A stretch of DNA of 64,000 bases from Climacium dendroides (lineage: Eukaryota > Streptophyta > Bryopsida > Hypnales > Climaciaceae): NCBI GenBank assembly GCA_950106755.1, contig OX467082.1, forward strand, positions 28,892,001 to 28,956,000. Reading direction: 5' to 3'. Positions 12,857 to 24,700 of this stretch are shown here, in pieces (position 1 is the first letter of the stretch; each line of letters opens with the position of its first letter). Below the pieces are notes generated by a model that saw only the letters and a list, made by a program, of their open reading frames with translations, had not been told where the DNA came from and did no database searches. The position numbers and the translations under genes were made by a program.

Positions 12857-14749
12857 ATGTCCAAAAATGGCTGCCCTGGAAACCTTGGTTATGAAAGTTG
12901 CTGCAATACCTGCAGGATCCACCCCAAATACCTGCGCACCCTGGCGCTTATGTTTCTCACGGCCTTGCTCTCCCACACATACGCAGCGTTCGCGGCGGAG
13001 AAACATCATCCCCCCATCAAGGTTTTGGAAGTCGCCAGGCCACCAGACTTGCCGCCAGGAGCCCGCGAGCTCTGCACGCAATTGCTGGTGCAGCATGTGT
13101 TCGGCAACAGCATCGACGAGGCGCCCGTCGTTCGCCCTTACTCACCCTTCTGCCACGCCCATCGCTGGAGCCGCGTCGTGCTCAAGTGGGCAGCCAGCAG
13201 CACGGGTCGCCAGTTCGACCGGATCTCCGCCGTCTGGCTCGGGGGCGTGGAAATTCTGCGCACTTGTACCGCGGAGCCCGTACAGCAGCCCGGGGGCATC
13301 GAGTGGACGGTGGAGAAAGACGTGACGCGCTACTCGTCGCTCTGGAAACGACCGCAGGTGGTCGCATTGAAGCTTGCGAATGTGCTCTCGCCCGCGGAGT
13401 CTCTCACGGGGCTCTACGACGTCACGCTTTCAGTCCATTTCTACGATGCGCCCGGCGAAGACGCAACCGAGGCGGAGGAAACAAGAACGACGAAAGTCGA
13501 AAAGCTTGAACAAGGAGGCGAAACAAGAACAACCAGATTTGGAAACCCTAAATCCTCGGGCGATGGTAATGGTGGTGGTGGTGGTGGTGGTGGAGTGGCA
13601 GCTGCTGATGTGATCCTTCCCTTTCCATCGTCGTCATCCGATCGCTGGATCCAAATTCGCGACGAGCGTGACGTGCAAATGCACCGAATCCCAAGCATTC
13701 CACGAAACGCCTACCGAGCCTTGCTCGAGCTTTGCGTTTCGCATCACGACAGCGACGAGTTTTGGTACGCCAACAAACCAAACGCGTACTTCGCCTCCAA
13801 CAATTCCACCGAATTCGAAAACGGTCCGTTTCGTGAAATTCTCATCACCATCGACGACCTCCTCGCGGGAGTGGTGCATCCCTTCCCCGTGATCTACACC
13901 GGCGGCGTGAACCCCTTCTTCTGGCGCCCCGTCACCGCCATCGGCTCCTTCGTCCTCCCGTCTTACGACCTCGACATCACCCCCTTCCTCCCTCATCTCT
14001 TAAACCCTAAACCCCAAACCCCACACCACACTTTCACTATCGCCATCTCAAACGCCCTCCCATTCTGGCTCCTGGGACTCAACCTCCACATCTGGGTCGA
14101 CAACCAATTTTCTGCCACACACGGTGCCCTAATCCACCACTCCACGTCTCTCACCACCGAACGCGAAACCCTCAACTTCAATACCGTGGATGGCACATTC
14201 CAATTCAAAACCTTGCGGGTCCTCTCCCACGCAGGATGGATCCTCTCCTCGTTTGGTAACATCACCACCAAAGTCCAAATCTCCGCGAAACTCTCCCACA
14301 ACATGATCATCGCCGACTCCGGAAACGCAATTCGTGTCCACCGGGACAGCGTCACGGAGCAAACTCGCATGGCGAAATCGGACGAGAGGGGGATCAGTTA
14401 TGAGCATGAGATTTTCAGGTTTCCGTTGCGAATGTCGTTGAGTCAGGATTTGTATGGGAATGGGGCGTTGTTGCAGAAGGCGGCGATCGATCATGCGTGG
14501 GAGGAGGAGCGGGAGTATCAGTGTCGAGGGGAGGCTGGCTATGGCGGTGGTAGTTTTTTCAGTGCGATGAAGAATCGGCAGCAAGCAAAAGGGAGGCTGG
14601 TGGTGCCGGTGAGGGGGGAGGCAATTGGGGTTACGGAGACGAGGCAGAGGCTTTTGTATGATGGGTCTGGGGGCTGTTATTTCCGGGAGCTTGGGGTGGG
14701 GAACGATGGCTCTTATCTCTTTGATCGCTCTCACACTCGGTGTACGTAA
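12857..14749 (+). CDS. Peptide-N4-(N-acetyl-beta-glucosaminyl)asparagine amidase A (PNGase A)
   Basis: A glycoamidase that cleaves N-glycans from glycopeptides. In plants it acts in the secretory pathway or apoplast. The open frame is intronless and 630 aa from the ATG at 12,857. The frame is open a little further upstream, but only via a TTG at 12,836. A second ATG at 12,950 gives a 599-aa protein starting directly with a hydrophobic signal peptide (MFLTALLSHTYAAFAA). Both starts have weak contexts, and the later one makes the more typical secreted protein. Family hallmarks are the QHVFGN segment near residues 79-84, then APVVRPYSPF, a WLGGVEILRT block, and DVTRYSSLW. A variable linker with a glycine run (GGT repeat, 13,571-13,593) follows, then a conserved C-terminal half. 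Length and order fit the plant PNGase A family. The gene is GC-richer than its surroundings. Confidence 0.9.
   Translation: MSKNGCPGNLGYESCCNTCRIHPKYLRTLALMFLTALLSHTYAAFAAEKHHPPIKVLEVARPPDLPPGARELCTQLLVQHVFGNSIDEAPVVRPYSPFCHAHRWSRVVLKWAASSTGRQFDRISAVWLGGVEILRTCTAEPVQQPGGIEWTVEKDVTRYSSLWKRPQVVALKLANVLSPAESLTGLYDVTLSVHFYDAPGEDATEAEETRTTKVEKLEQGGETRTTRFGNPKSSGDGNGGGGGGGGVAAADVILPFPSSSSDRWIQIRDERDVQMHRIPSIPRNAYRALLELCVSHHDSDEFWYANKPNAYFASNNSTEFENGPFREILITIDDLLAGVVHPFPVIYTGGVNPFFWRPVTAIGSFVLPSYDLDITPFLPHLLNPKPQTPHHTFTIAISNALPFWLLGLNLHIWVDNQFSATHGALIHHSTSLTTERETLNFNTVDGTFQFKTLRVLSHAGWILSSFGNITTKVQISAKLSHNMIIADSGNAIRVHRDSVTEQTRMAKSDERGISYEHEIFRFPLRMSLSQDLYGNGALLQKAAIDHAWEEEREYQCRGEAGYGGGSFFSAMKNRQQAKGRLVVPVRGEAIGVTETRQRLLYDGSGGCYFRELGVGNDGSYLFDRSHTRCT
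13571..13593 (+). repeat. Coding GGT microsatellite (polyglycine)
   Basis: A run of GGT codons inside the PNGase A gene, in a low-complexity linker between its two conserved halves. It is likely to vary in length between individuals without disrupting the frame. Confidence 0.85.
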
Positions 14750-14872
14750 TTCCATTGAAGGTTAGGAGGCTTAGATAGTTGAGCCATTCCCAACACTTGT
14801 AGGCTTCATTCCCGTTGGTCTTTTGTACCGAAGTTTTCCTTCTTTATGTAATTGAATCAAAAAGGGTCATTG

Positions 14873-14878
14873 AATAAA
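14873..14878 (+). terminator. Polyadenylation signal AATAAA of the PNGase A gene
   Basis: A canonical AATAAA 124 bp after the stop codon, in AT-rich sequence. It is the first such hexamer on this strand after the gene. Confidence 0.6.
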
Positions 14879-15067
14879 AACTAGAGAAGTCAAAAGTCTT
14901 TTTCAAGTGTAATGTAACTATAAATATGGAATTTTTAAATGTGGATTTTTGAATGTGTCATTCCTTGAATCAACCTTCTAATGTTCACATTGTCTCAAAC
15001 GTTTTAAGATGGGCTACTGCTCCTAGTTCTTATTATTAGATTGGACAAATTTTCATATTTTTTTATT

Positions 15068-15240
15068 GGCAAGTGAAAGCAGGTCTCAATGTACCAAAGA
15101 ATGTGACATTTAAATATCATATGCAAAAGTTGTAAAGCGGCTCATTTTTCTTTTTAGAGGTTCTAAAATCATTTCTTCCACATAGGTATACATATTGATT
15201 TTGGAGATGTACCAAGTCGAGTACTGAAAGCTTATAAATT
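15068..15240 (+). repeat. Dispersed repeat, copy 1
   Basis: Similar to 42,042-42,220 in the same orientation. Shared words include CAAGTGAAAG, ACATTT(A/G)AATA with CATATGCAAA, and TTTTGGAGATGTA. No inverted ends are visible. Confidence 0.55.
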
Positions 15241-16343
15241 GCCTTTTGGAGCCATTCAAATTTTTTTGTACAATGTGGATTATAATTGGTATTTTTTGGG
15301 TAAGCATAATTATCATTGCACCTTTATACAATCCTGATCAAACATACCTAAGTTCCAATTTCAAAAAATCAAAACTTTATTTTTGGTGAATCATTTCATT
15401 TAAAATTTGTGATTTTACACTATCATTGATTGAAAACCATTAGAGATGAATTTTTGAATTTTGATTGCGTAGATATGTAGGAAACATCTATATGCACATC
15501 TTTTAAAAAGCTTCAAAAATTCATCTATAGAGATTTCAATGTTGGGGTGATCATATCCAAATTTTGTAAAATAGATCTCTCTTTGTTCTCATTAGATTTT
15601 TCTATTTATACCTTACATGGCAACGAAGCTAGTATATGAGCGTAAAACAGGAGCATAGAACGTAGAGCGTAGAGCGTAGAATTAGAGTGTGAAGCATGGA
15701 TTTAGTGCCTTTTTCTGTGATTTGGTGCAATAGAAAGTGAAAAATTTAGTTTTTTTTGGCAAGGTTGGGTGATTATTCACAAAAATGGCTGTAAATTTTG
15801 GGCCCATTTTTCATAAATTGGCATATTTTAGGGCAATGAAAAAGCTAGGTCTAAAAATCATTGGGTTTCAAAACTCAAACACCAAAATTTGTACTAGATC
15901 AATATTTGAACATGTGCATACAAATTTTATAAGATTTCACCACATGGAATGAAGGATTCTAATGTTTGAAATCTGAAGAATTTATTTGTTTAGGGCCTTG
16001 CCTAACAATAACATCAACATTGAACTCCTCCTCCTATGGGATTATTAAGGTACCGTTTTTGTTGAGTTTTGCAATTTTATTTTATAGGGTTTAGGGTCTA
16101 TACATGTGCCAAATCTTACTTAGGATATAGGACTTCTGCTAAAGTTACCCCAAAAGAAAGAATTGAGATACTTTAATTTTCAATGTGGGCAATTGTTTGG
16201 GAATATTTTTGAATCCCTACAAAGGATGCTTGGTTGTACATCGCGTGTGAATATCCTTAAACCTTTAGTAACACATGAATTTAGGCTTATCATACTACTA
16301 AAATCATAAGTCCCTCTGTAATATCACAAATGCTATCATTAAT

Positions 16344-17141
16344 ACTAGGGGCTCATGCTTGCTATGCTATGCATTCATTGTATCACATATTAGTAAAAAT
16401 TTGATATATTTGAATAGAATGCATGATAATGATTTTGATAAGTCTTAAAAATAATTATTTTAATTATTTTATTAAAATATTTCCAATCATGCATACGTAG
16501 AAATCATATTTTCACACAATGTGATATTATTGAAATAGAGTAGCAGCTCACAATTACCTCTGTAATATCATTTTTTACAAAAGGTGATATTGTAGAAATA
16601 ATATAGTCGTTGCAATGAAGGTGATATTAAAGAGGATCAATACGGTGATATTATAAAGGTAGTAAATCCATTGCTTCTATGATTTTGTGCTTTTGTGAGC
16701 TTTGAGCTTTCATGATTTCAATTTTCTATTGCTACTACCAAATGATTTTGAGAAATTTATTTAATTGAAGCAATTTTGGATTCCACAACAATTAAGCTGT
16801 TCACAAAATTTTTGAGATTATATAAAGATTATATATTTTTTCTTTTCAATTTTTCAATTTGGGTTGCCATTTTTTGTAACAATGGAGTCAAATTTCTAAT
16901 GCATTCTAATATATGTGTATCTTTTATAGTATTTACCATTGCATATGTTTCATTCATCATTCAATAAATTTCTATTGTACATTTCAATATATGCTTACTT
17001 ATAAAAAAAATTATACAAAGATTTTAGTCATTTTTATTTGAAGACTTATTGAAATTTTTGTTCTACATTCTATCTAATACATAAAAATTCTTATGAAATT
17101 CTAATGATGAATGCATAGCATAGCAAGCACCAACCGCTAGT
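16344..17141. mobile_element. Non-autonomous DNA element with about 100-bp inverted ends
   Basis: The left end begins ACTAGGGGCTCATGCTTGCT and the right end in reverse complement begins ACTAGCGGTTGGTGCTTGCT. Both continue into ATGCTATGCATTCAT, and weaker similarity extends for about 100 bp. The internal part carries several copies of GTGATATT, often followed by A/G-rich bases, between about 16,520 and 16,660. That pattern resembles subterminal binding sites. A 63-codon open frame inside has no recognisable domain. Confidence 0.55.
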
Positions 17142-18685
17142 GTACCTAAAAATTGAAATAACTTTTGGTTGAACAATTGTCCTTCAAAAATTAGACTTGA
17201 TTTTATTCAAATTTCTAGGAAATGTAATACAAGAATCCTATAATTATGTACCTATGATTGTGGTAGTAGCCCTATCACCGTGCATCCAAGACCATGGACT
17301 TGAGGTTTCATTGCAAACATAGGGTATGGATGGATACCTATGATCATAATCCCAAAACCAAAAATATATCCTTTCATCGTGGATTTAGGGGGGGGGGCAT
17401 TAATCTATGACCGTGGTCTCAAGACCAAAATCATATCCTGTCACCATGGATTTATGGTGTAATCATAAACCTATAATCATTATCTAATACCATGATATAC
17501 TTATGGATTTAAGACCTCAAGCTTATCCTTTTAGGGTTAAACAGGGGCATACAATTAGGGTTGCAAGGAAATGTGGTATTGAACATTGTCTATTGACTTT
17601 GGTTTGTATTTATTGTATGGCCTTTAAAATTTTTAGGATTCAAGATTTAGGGTGTAGGATTTTGAGTCTAAATTTCATGAAAACTACTTATTGTTTGATG
17701 TACATCTTCATATTCTATTGTACACTGACGTGCTTATGCTGAAGGGCTTCAATGGTCACTTGAACATTGGAGCTCTAATTGTTGAACAATTGTAATTGCA
17801 ATGTGTAGGATTAGCTTAATATTTTTATGCAATAGAGTGAGAATGCATGAGGGAGGCAATCCATTTTTGACCACTTAAGCACTTTAGCATATCAAAAATG
17901 TTGATATATTGGCTGAACAAATTTGCACATGAACAAAAACAAAGTTTAGGGTGATTCCATATTCACTTTAAATTTTATTTCTTAAAACAAAATTACCACG
18001 TCTTCTATACTTGAAGATTGGGTTCAACTCGTTGTGGTTATATAGGTCTTTGGTTTTCGACTAAGGCTTAGTTGCAATATTGACAGGCTTACAACCAATC
18101 ATTACGTGCTACAATAGTGTTAGCAACTACATCGTAGATAATTAATATTCATCTTTAATGCATGGGAAGCTAACTCCCTATGGTACCAAAATGTGAATTG
18201 AGGTGGTGCTCATTTGAAATGGGTTGTGCACCATACCAAGTCTTGGTCAATTCACGAATTTAGGAAACTATTTAGTGCATAGTTGTTTGATCCTCGAGTT
18301 CCGAGAGGCAACTTTTCGGTGGTCACCTTATGCATCATTTTCTTCTATTGTCCTACCATCCTCATTATAAAAATTGAATATGGATAAGGTCAATTGAACT
18401 AGACAGGGTTCAGGGTAAGGCCATTGTTAAATTTCTGGCATTCATTCATTAACAATATCAATGGCCCTATATGAACATTCAATGGTGAGAGATATACATG
18501 AATCATCCTAGAGGATTGAAGATGAGCAAGAATACTTGCTAGTACAACATGAATGGAACAAATTGAAATTAAAGAGTAGCCTTTTTAGTCTCACTACACT
18601 TCTTAAATAAAACCCCATTGGAACATATCATCCGAGGGGGTTTAGCTCTATGCTAGCACTCACGGTTTAGAGCTATGTTCATGTC

Positions 18686-21600
18686 CTAATTGGATTTGAG
18701 CTTCAAGATATCACTCTGAAGAAGACATTTCACTTCGTTAAAGCTAAAGTTTGGAGCATGAATAAAAAAATCTATTTCTGCATCTAATTGGTAGATACCA
18801 ACAAATAGAAAGTACAAGTGCTTGTAATTTTCCCATTGCCCTCTTTTTCCTAGAGCCTTTGTTGACATCTCCTTGAAATATGGCCAAGTACATTTAGGAA
18901 ATGAACCTATAGTAGCTATGTACTGTTCAATGGCAAACGGTGTACCTGAATCAAGTGTGATGATGCATCCAAAGTCAGGGTGTAGTACCATAGTTACCTA
19001 ATGAATTGTTGCCTTCAACGTTACGGTTGAAGCGCAATTGTTAGCTTGTTTTGTTGTAGGTGCTTTAGGATTCCTTCAAATCTTCTTGCTTGACCGCATA
19101 CTAGGATGCTCTATAGGAGACTTTAGAATTTGAACCCCTGAAACATCAATTGGTAGATTATGGTTCATAAATAGCCTACGGGGGGAGATTTCAACATGCT
19201 ATAGAAGATAGAACCCCCCATTTTGAAGATTCAAAATCTCTTTTGGCGTTAAATTAGTTCCAACTTGCATTGGCCAAATGTCTAGCACTTCTAGTTTAGA
19301 GAGAACCCATTTTTGTCATGAACCTTTCACGCAATGCGAAATGTCGTCGTTGCAGAAGAAAAATTGCATCTTCTCAATTCTATTCTTCATGTAATTGTCC
19401 ATGCTTCCAATGTACGTAGGTGTAGTGGTGGCTCTATTGCCTTGTACTATCTTTGCAACGCACTTCTTCCTTGTAATGGCCTACAATGCAAAACACGCCT
19501 TGGAAGATGTTTTATTCAACCGGGCAATATGCCATTGAGACTCGTCACAATTAATTTCTTGAACACTTCTCACTTGAGAGGCTAGAACTATTGTATCAAC
19601 TGACATTGGATTGCATGACTCCAACAACTCTGTATTGTCTTCATCTACAGATGGCTACGCTTCTTCAGCAATTTTGCCCAAGCAAATAATCGATGTAGGT
19701 GCTGTGGTGGCCCTTGTTTCTGTATGGGGTTGGGAAATTTTTTGTTTGTCAGGGTGGTGTGAATCATACTTAGAACCGGGTGGGAGGTTGGGCATTTGCT
19801 TCTCAAATTCAAAAACTTCTTTGCTTTCAAAATAAGGCTTTTTAGTACAATACTCTTCGAGACCTGGTATAGATACCATGGCATCATTCAATCCTTTTGG
19901 ATTACTTGTACGTTGGACATACTCTGCACTACACGAAGCAGTAGTTCTTTTTCTGGACCATTTCTTGGATTCTCACCTTTCAAAAATTGGTAATATCTAA
20001 CCATTTGTATGAAAATGTGAATGTAGTCATCTACAGTGGCCATGTATAAATCAGACCCTCGCTTTCCAAACTGTTGCATCCACTTGTTATGGACCATCTC
20101 AGCAAGGTTGCAAGTAGGAACCTGCGCAAGTTCATCTTTAGACAGTCCCTATTTCGCAAAGCACAGGTCAAGATTACTGGAAAAAAAAAGTACCAAAGTT
20201 TTAGTGGTTGACAGTTTAGGCTTAGAATTCTTGCATGAGGAATTCATCAAATTGAAGAGAGCAAGTATTTTTGAAATGCATGATTAATAAGGCCAAAAGA
20301 AACAATAGAAGTATGAAATGTAGCTTTAGAAACAAAAGGTACCAACTACACATAGAGGATTCAAGAATCTTATAATGTCCATGAATGCTCCCCACTGTCT
20401 GTATTGAAAGTGCCAAAATGCTAACCATAACTCCAAGCGCCTAAGACCCTCCTCAATTGTAGCTCTAGAAAAATGCCACCGTGTTCAAACTGTATGAAAC
20501 CTAATTTTTGACTTTGCTAAGGAATTAGCACCTTTATACTACTTGCACAACTTTTGATGTTGATTTTGAAGGTTACCACGAATGTTTGCTTTTGTGTATT
20601 TTTCTATTAATTGAGTCCAATGAAATAAACATGTACATTCTCGATTGGGCATGGAATCAGTTGGGTCACCATTTCCATAAACCATTTGCATTGCATTCCA
20701 ATTTGCTTGTGTTGATACAAAAGCCCAATTGTTACAACCACAAAGCTTTGTAATGCTATCCATAACTCCAAAATGACAAAAGTACTTGAACGTTGTGACT
20801 TCATTTTGAATACTTGGTGAGCTCATGAATTTGCATTTCTCAAGAACGGGCATAGTTCATGTACTCCTAATTGGATAGGCGGTGCTCCTTCAGGTCCAAG
20901 AAGCATCCCTTCAGTGAACTCCTTGCTTGCCTCCAAGACAATAGCAGAATTTGTTCTAGATGGATTCTGTTCAACTTGGTTCGAAATCAAAGACTGAGTT
21001 CTTTCTTTGGATGCTCGATAGTCTCCATCTTTCACAAGGTGATTATGAGTACCGAAATGAACACAAGCTCGAGTCATGTCCTTGGATCCAACTACATAGT
21101 AGATTTTGGCAGAACAACTACTAATACATGATGGAACAGTAGAGCACATCTTGCACGCAATAGCTGAACCAAGTGGAGGATTAGCACGAACCTCAAATGG
21201 AATAGGAGAACAACCATCCCATTTAGTCTTGTTGATGAGGGCTACACGATGTTGACGAGTGAAGTAGTCACAAGTTGGGTTGTCACACCAAAAATGCTCC
21301 ACGTAAGATGACAAACAAAATGTCAAACCATCTCCATTCTTGATACTCGTTGTATGAAAATTTAACCAAACGTGGCCATCGTAGTGTTTGTTCATTCTAG
21401 TGAAAAACTTAGCTTGATAGCGAGAAACCATATAATCTCTGAGTGGAAGTAATTCAAAAATCACGTCACCATTATACGAAGGAGGAACAACTTGCACCAC
21501 ACAAATTCTAATTAAGTCCCAATTGGCCTTCTTAAATGGGTTCCTAGAGCCCTTAGTATGATACAATTTTTATAAACATGGAACGATAGAGGACACGCGA

Positions 21601-21776
21601 GAAGATGAGGATGGTGTCACCAAGGTTGGAGAAGGCGAAAAGGATGTAGAAGACCCTTGAATTGGAGGACACGAAGTAGGTTTCAAAAGTTTGTATGGTG
21701 GTGAAGAACCATTAGAATCATTACTTTCAATGGCAATAACCTCTACACCAAGCTCGATTTTCATAGTATTGAGCAA
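18686..21776 (-). pseudogene. Degenerate SWIM-type (MULE-like) transposase
   Basis: Read on the minus strand, several frames together look like one transposase. A serine/proline-rich leader (21,776-21,570) comes first. A Cys/His-rich N-terminal domain follows at 21,566-20,823, ending in CVHFGTHNH, which resembles the WRKY-GCM1-type zinc domain of MULE and FAR1 proteins. A catalytic-region fragment with CTCLFHWTQLIEKYTK lies at 20,853-20,539. Next is a segment with PTCNLAEMVHNKW and YYQFLKG (about 20,140-19,888). Last comes a C-terminal SWIM-like segment (18,991-18,686). In that segment the expected C-x-C reads C-T-W and the expected C-K-H reads Y-K-H, so two zinc ligands are lost. Frames change between blocks, which could be introns or frameshifts. 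The lost ligands favour a dead element. Element ends were not found. Confidence 0.55.
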
Positions 21777-24700
21777 TGCTATTTGGAAAGTGCTAGTACT
21801 AGATACTCTAGTGATACCTTCTAGAGTGGATGTTCCTACATTAGATTGAAGTAAACCATATACTAAATATCTACCTACACGCAGATGCTATTGCCTAACA
21901 GGGCCCAAGACAATGGGCTCTTGACCTACTGTATGTATTAAGTCACCACTTGAACTGTCAAATACTTCTTCATCTATATCTAACGAGTTCTCTGTAAGAA
22001 GAAAACACGCATTCAATCAAGACGAACTTACAACAGCATATCCCAAGATACCCACTGGAAATGAAATTGGGACCCACTCTCCAACTACTCTTACAATTGC
22101 CATCGAAGTGGTTATCATACTAACACTCAATGCATAAGCACAATAGTACATCACTAATGCATCTCTTGAACTAAGACAATCCAAGTTAATGGAAGAAACT
22201 AAATCAAGTGACAATGTTCTTAAAGTCTACATATTGTACTAAACTATGTCAAAAATATACTATTTGGTTTGGAACCGAATTGACACCATGAACAATGCAA
22301 TGAATGTAATCCCTGTAGAAAGAATAAACCTTAAAAAATAGTGAATTTAGCCTATTCTAGCCTATTAGGGGCCCCTTAGTATTAAAAAATTAAAAATAAA
22401 GTAAAAGTTAATGTAAAATACACTTATTAGTGTAAATAGGTCCATTTATAGGATGGATGAAAAATATATATAAATTTTTTTTTGATGAATGAGGTGTGAC
22501 TTAGGTCACACCCCTTCATTATCACCGTTTCACAAACTATAAAAAGCTGTGAAGTGAAGCCATTCATGGCATTTGTAAGACCCACATTATTTATATATAA
22601 ATTTATTGTGTAAGCTTTTGTATGTTGCAAATTGCATGTTTGTGTTATGAGTTATATTGATTATTATTGTTTTTGTTAGAGTGTGTAAATTCATTGAGTC
22701 TGTGAGTAAAATAAAATAATTAAAAACAAACATTTGAGGGAATCGAGGTAGCACTGCTTGTTTGTCTATAATACTTGAACATTGCATTCATCGACGCGGG
22801 AAGTGGTGTCTGTGATTCGAGAAGCTTGGGCGTAGTCTGGAAGATCAATAAAATTTTATATGTCAAAAAAAAAATTCAAATCTAAATTTACATGGAGCAC
22901 TGGATGAGGAGTATCTGATCAGGCAGCAGATGAGCAAGTAATTTTAGTCACCAGGGAGAGCATTGAGTGATTGCGGAGGAGTTTGAGCATGATCGTAGCA
23001 ATAGTGTGATGAATGTCTTGAACAAGAATTGAAGTCAGCATTCAAAGCTGGAACAAAGGTGTGGACTCAAATCAAGGGATTGACTTTTGAAAGATTTGCT
23101 AATGTTGGTGGATCAGGAGCAAACCGACAACGAAATTTGGAATTGAGAACTCACAGTTGGAAGCACAATCTGTGGGTGCAATAGATGTGGTGAATCAAGA
23201 GCAATAAAGATTGGAAGGCTGGAGTGGGAAGGAGCGCTGTAGAGCCTAAGATCAAAACACCAGCCCACCAAGTACAAAAGTATCAAAATCGAGAATTCTT
23301 TATATTAATTTTCACTGATTGATTAGATAATTGCGAACCTTTGGCTTGAGAGATTGAAACAAGGTTCAATTGACAAATCAATACCGAAATTTGTTGCAAA
23401 ATTTCGTCGTTATACCTTATGCTACGGAGATTTTCGAATCTGGGATTGTTTTTCCCCAATCAAAGTAGTTTCTAAATCCAGTTGTGTAAACACCTCGTGG
23501 GAACTGTGTGTGCGTAAGTCATGAGGATCAAATTGTCCGTTCTGAATTGCCGAATTGATGAAGCTGGATTGAATTTTCGAAGCAAGCAGCACTGCAATTG
23601 CATCTACTCCACCAAATTATCAAATTATCGGATTTTTCTTGAATCCAATCACTTGGGGATGGTGATGATCACCGATTGTTTGATTGAATCAACAAGTTGG
23701 GTCGAATTGAGAAATTGGGATTGAAATTGATCGAATTTGTGTGAAACTGCGATTCTGCGGACTTTTTCGATGAGCTGCCTGAGGATGAAATTAGGGATTT
23801 GACCCACGGCTTTAGGTCCATTTGCACGACCATAGAAGATGTAATCCATGGTTATAGGTCTTTTGACCCAATTTCAGTGTTTACAGATCCAATTAGCTTG
23901 GGGCCGCGGTTTGGTTGGGTCTCTGGTTTATTTTTTAAATTTTTTTAAATTTTTTTTTTTAATATTTATTTATTATTATTATTACTATGTGATCTATAAG
24001 TCTCATGCTTAATTGTAGTACAATTTTTCTAAGACAAAACCAAAGCAATTCCGAATAGGTTCGTTCGTAGGAAAACTCAAATTAGCTTAGTGTTTTAGTT
24101 AACTAATGTCACTTTGTAGGTAATTTATGTCATTAACCTTAATATATTAGGGTATTAAGTATAATTCATTTTTTAATTTAGGAATGGGAAAGGAATTCTC
24201 TTTCTATTTTTCGTCCGATTATAAATAAAAATTTCTAACCACTAAGTCCGTCTCGGTCATATCTTAAAATAAATGCAAATCTAGGGTATGAACTAAGGAA
24301 CCTGCATCCACAAATCTCATACTTTGAATTCATTGAAATATATTACAAATATATTTGTTTGCAATCTACATCTCACAATATATATTCAAACTTTGAAAAT
24401 TCAGTTGGACCGATGATTCATTGATTGTTTTTTACAATTATAATTTCAACAACAAAGTCACTTTAAGCACTAATATCTCAATTACTTAAAGTAAATGTAA
24501 CACCTACCCTTGTTAGGGATTGAGAATAACCAAGGACATCGCTTTAAGCGAACACGTTAACACACATATGCTTGAAGCAATTCAAAGATTTCCCTTGAAG
24601 GACGTAGAATATGCTTTGCTAAATTATTTAAAGAATTTCAAATTCTTTCCTTTTCAAGGCTCCGGTCTTTATATGACGTTGTATCCTTCCATCATTAGCT

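Larger units (their letters stand above)
14879..18685. other. Gene-free stretch with small repeats
   Basis: No supported gene. It holds a dispersed repeat at 15,068-15,240 (second copy at 42,042-42,220), a GCGTAGA tandem repeat near 15,657-15,683, an element with terminal inverted repeats at 16,344-17,141, and degenerate repeats of about 80 bp at 17,255-17,480 built on words such as ATATCCTNTCANCRTGGATTTA. Confidence 0.6.

Noticed and set aside
13998..14020. Telomere-like CCCTAAA run inside PNGase A
   Set aside because: Only about three imperfect units, in frame and encoding part of the protein; more likely coincidental than an interstitial telomere.
12743..14755. Other open frames on both strands across the PNGase A gene (for example 14,129-14,755 minus)
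   Set aside because: GC-rich coding shadows; only the 12,857-14,749 frame carries family motifs.
22750..23930. Possible LTR retrotransposon fragment
   Set aside because: Less AT-rich than surroundings but no paired LTRs, primer-binding site or reverse transcriptase motif seen.
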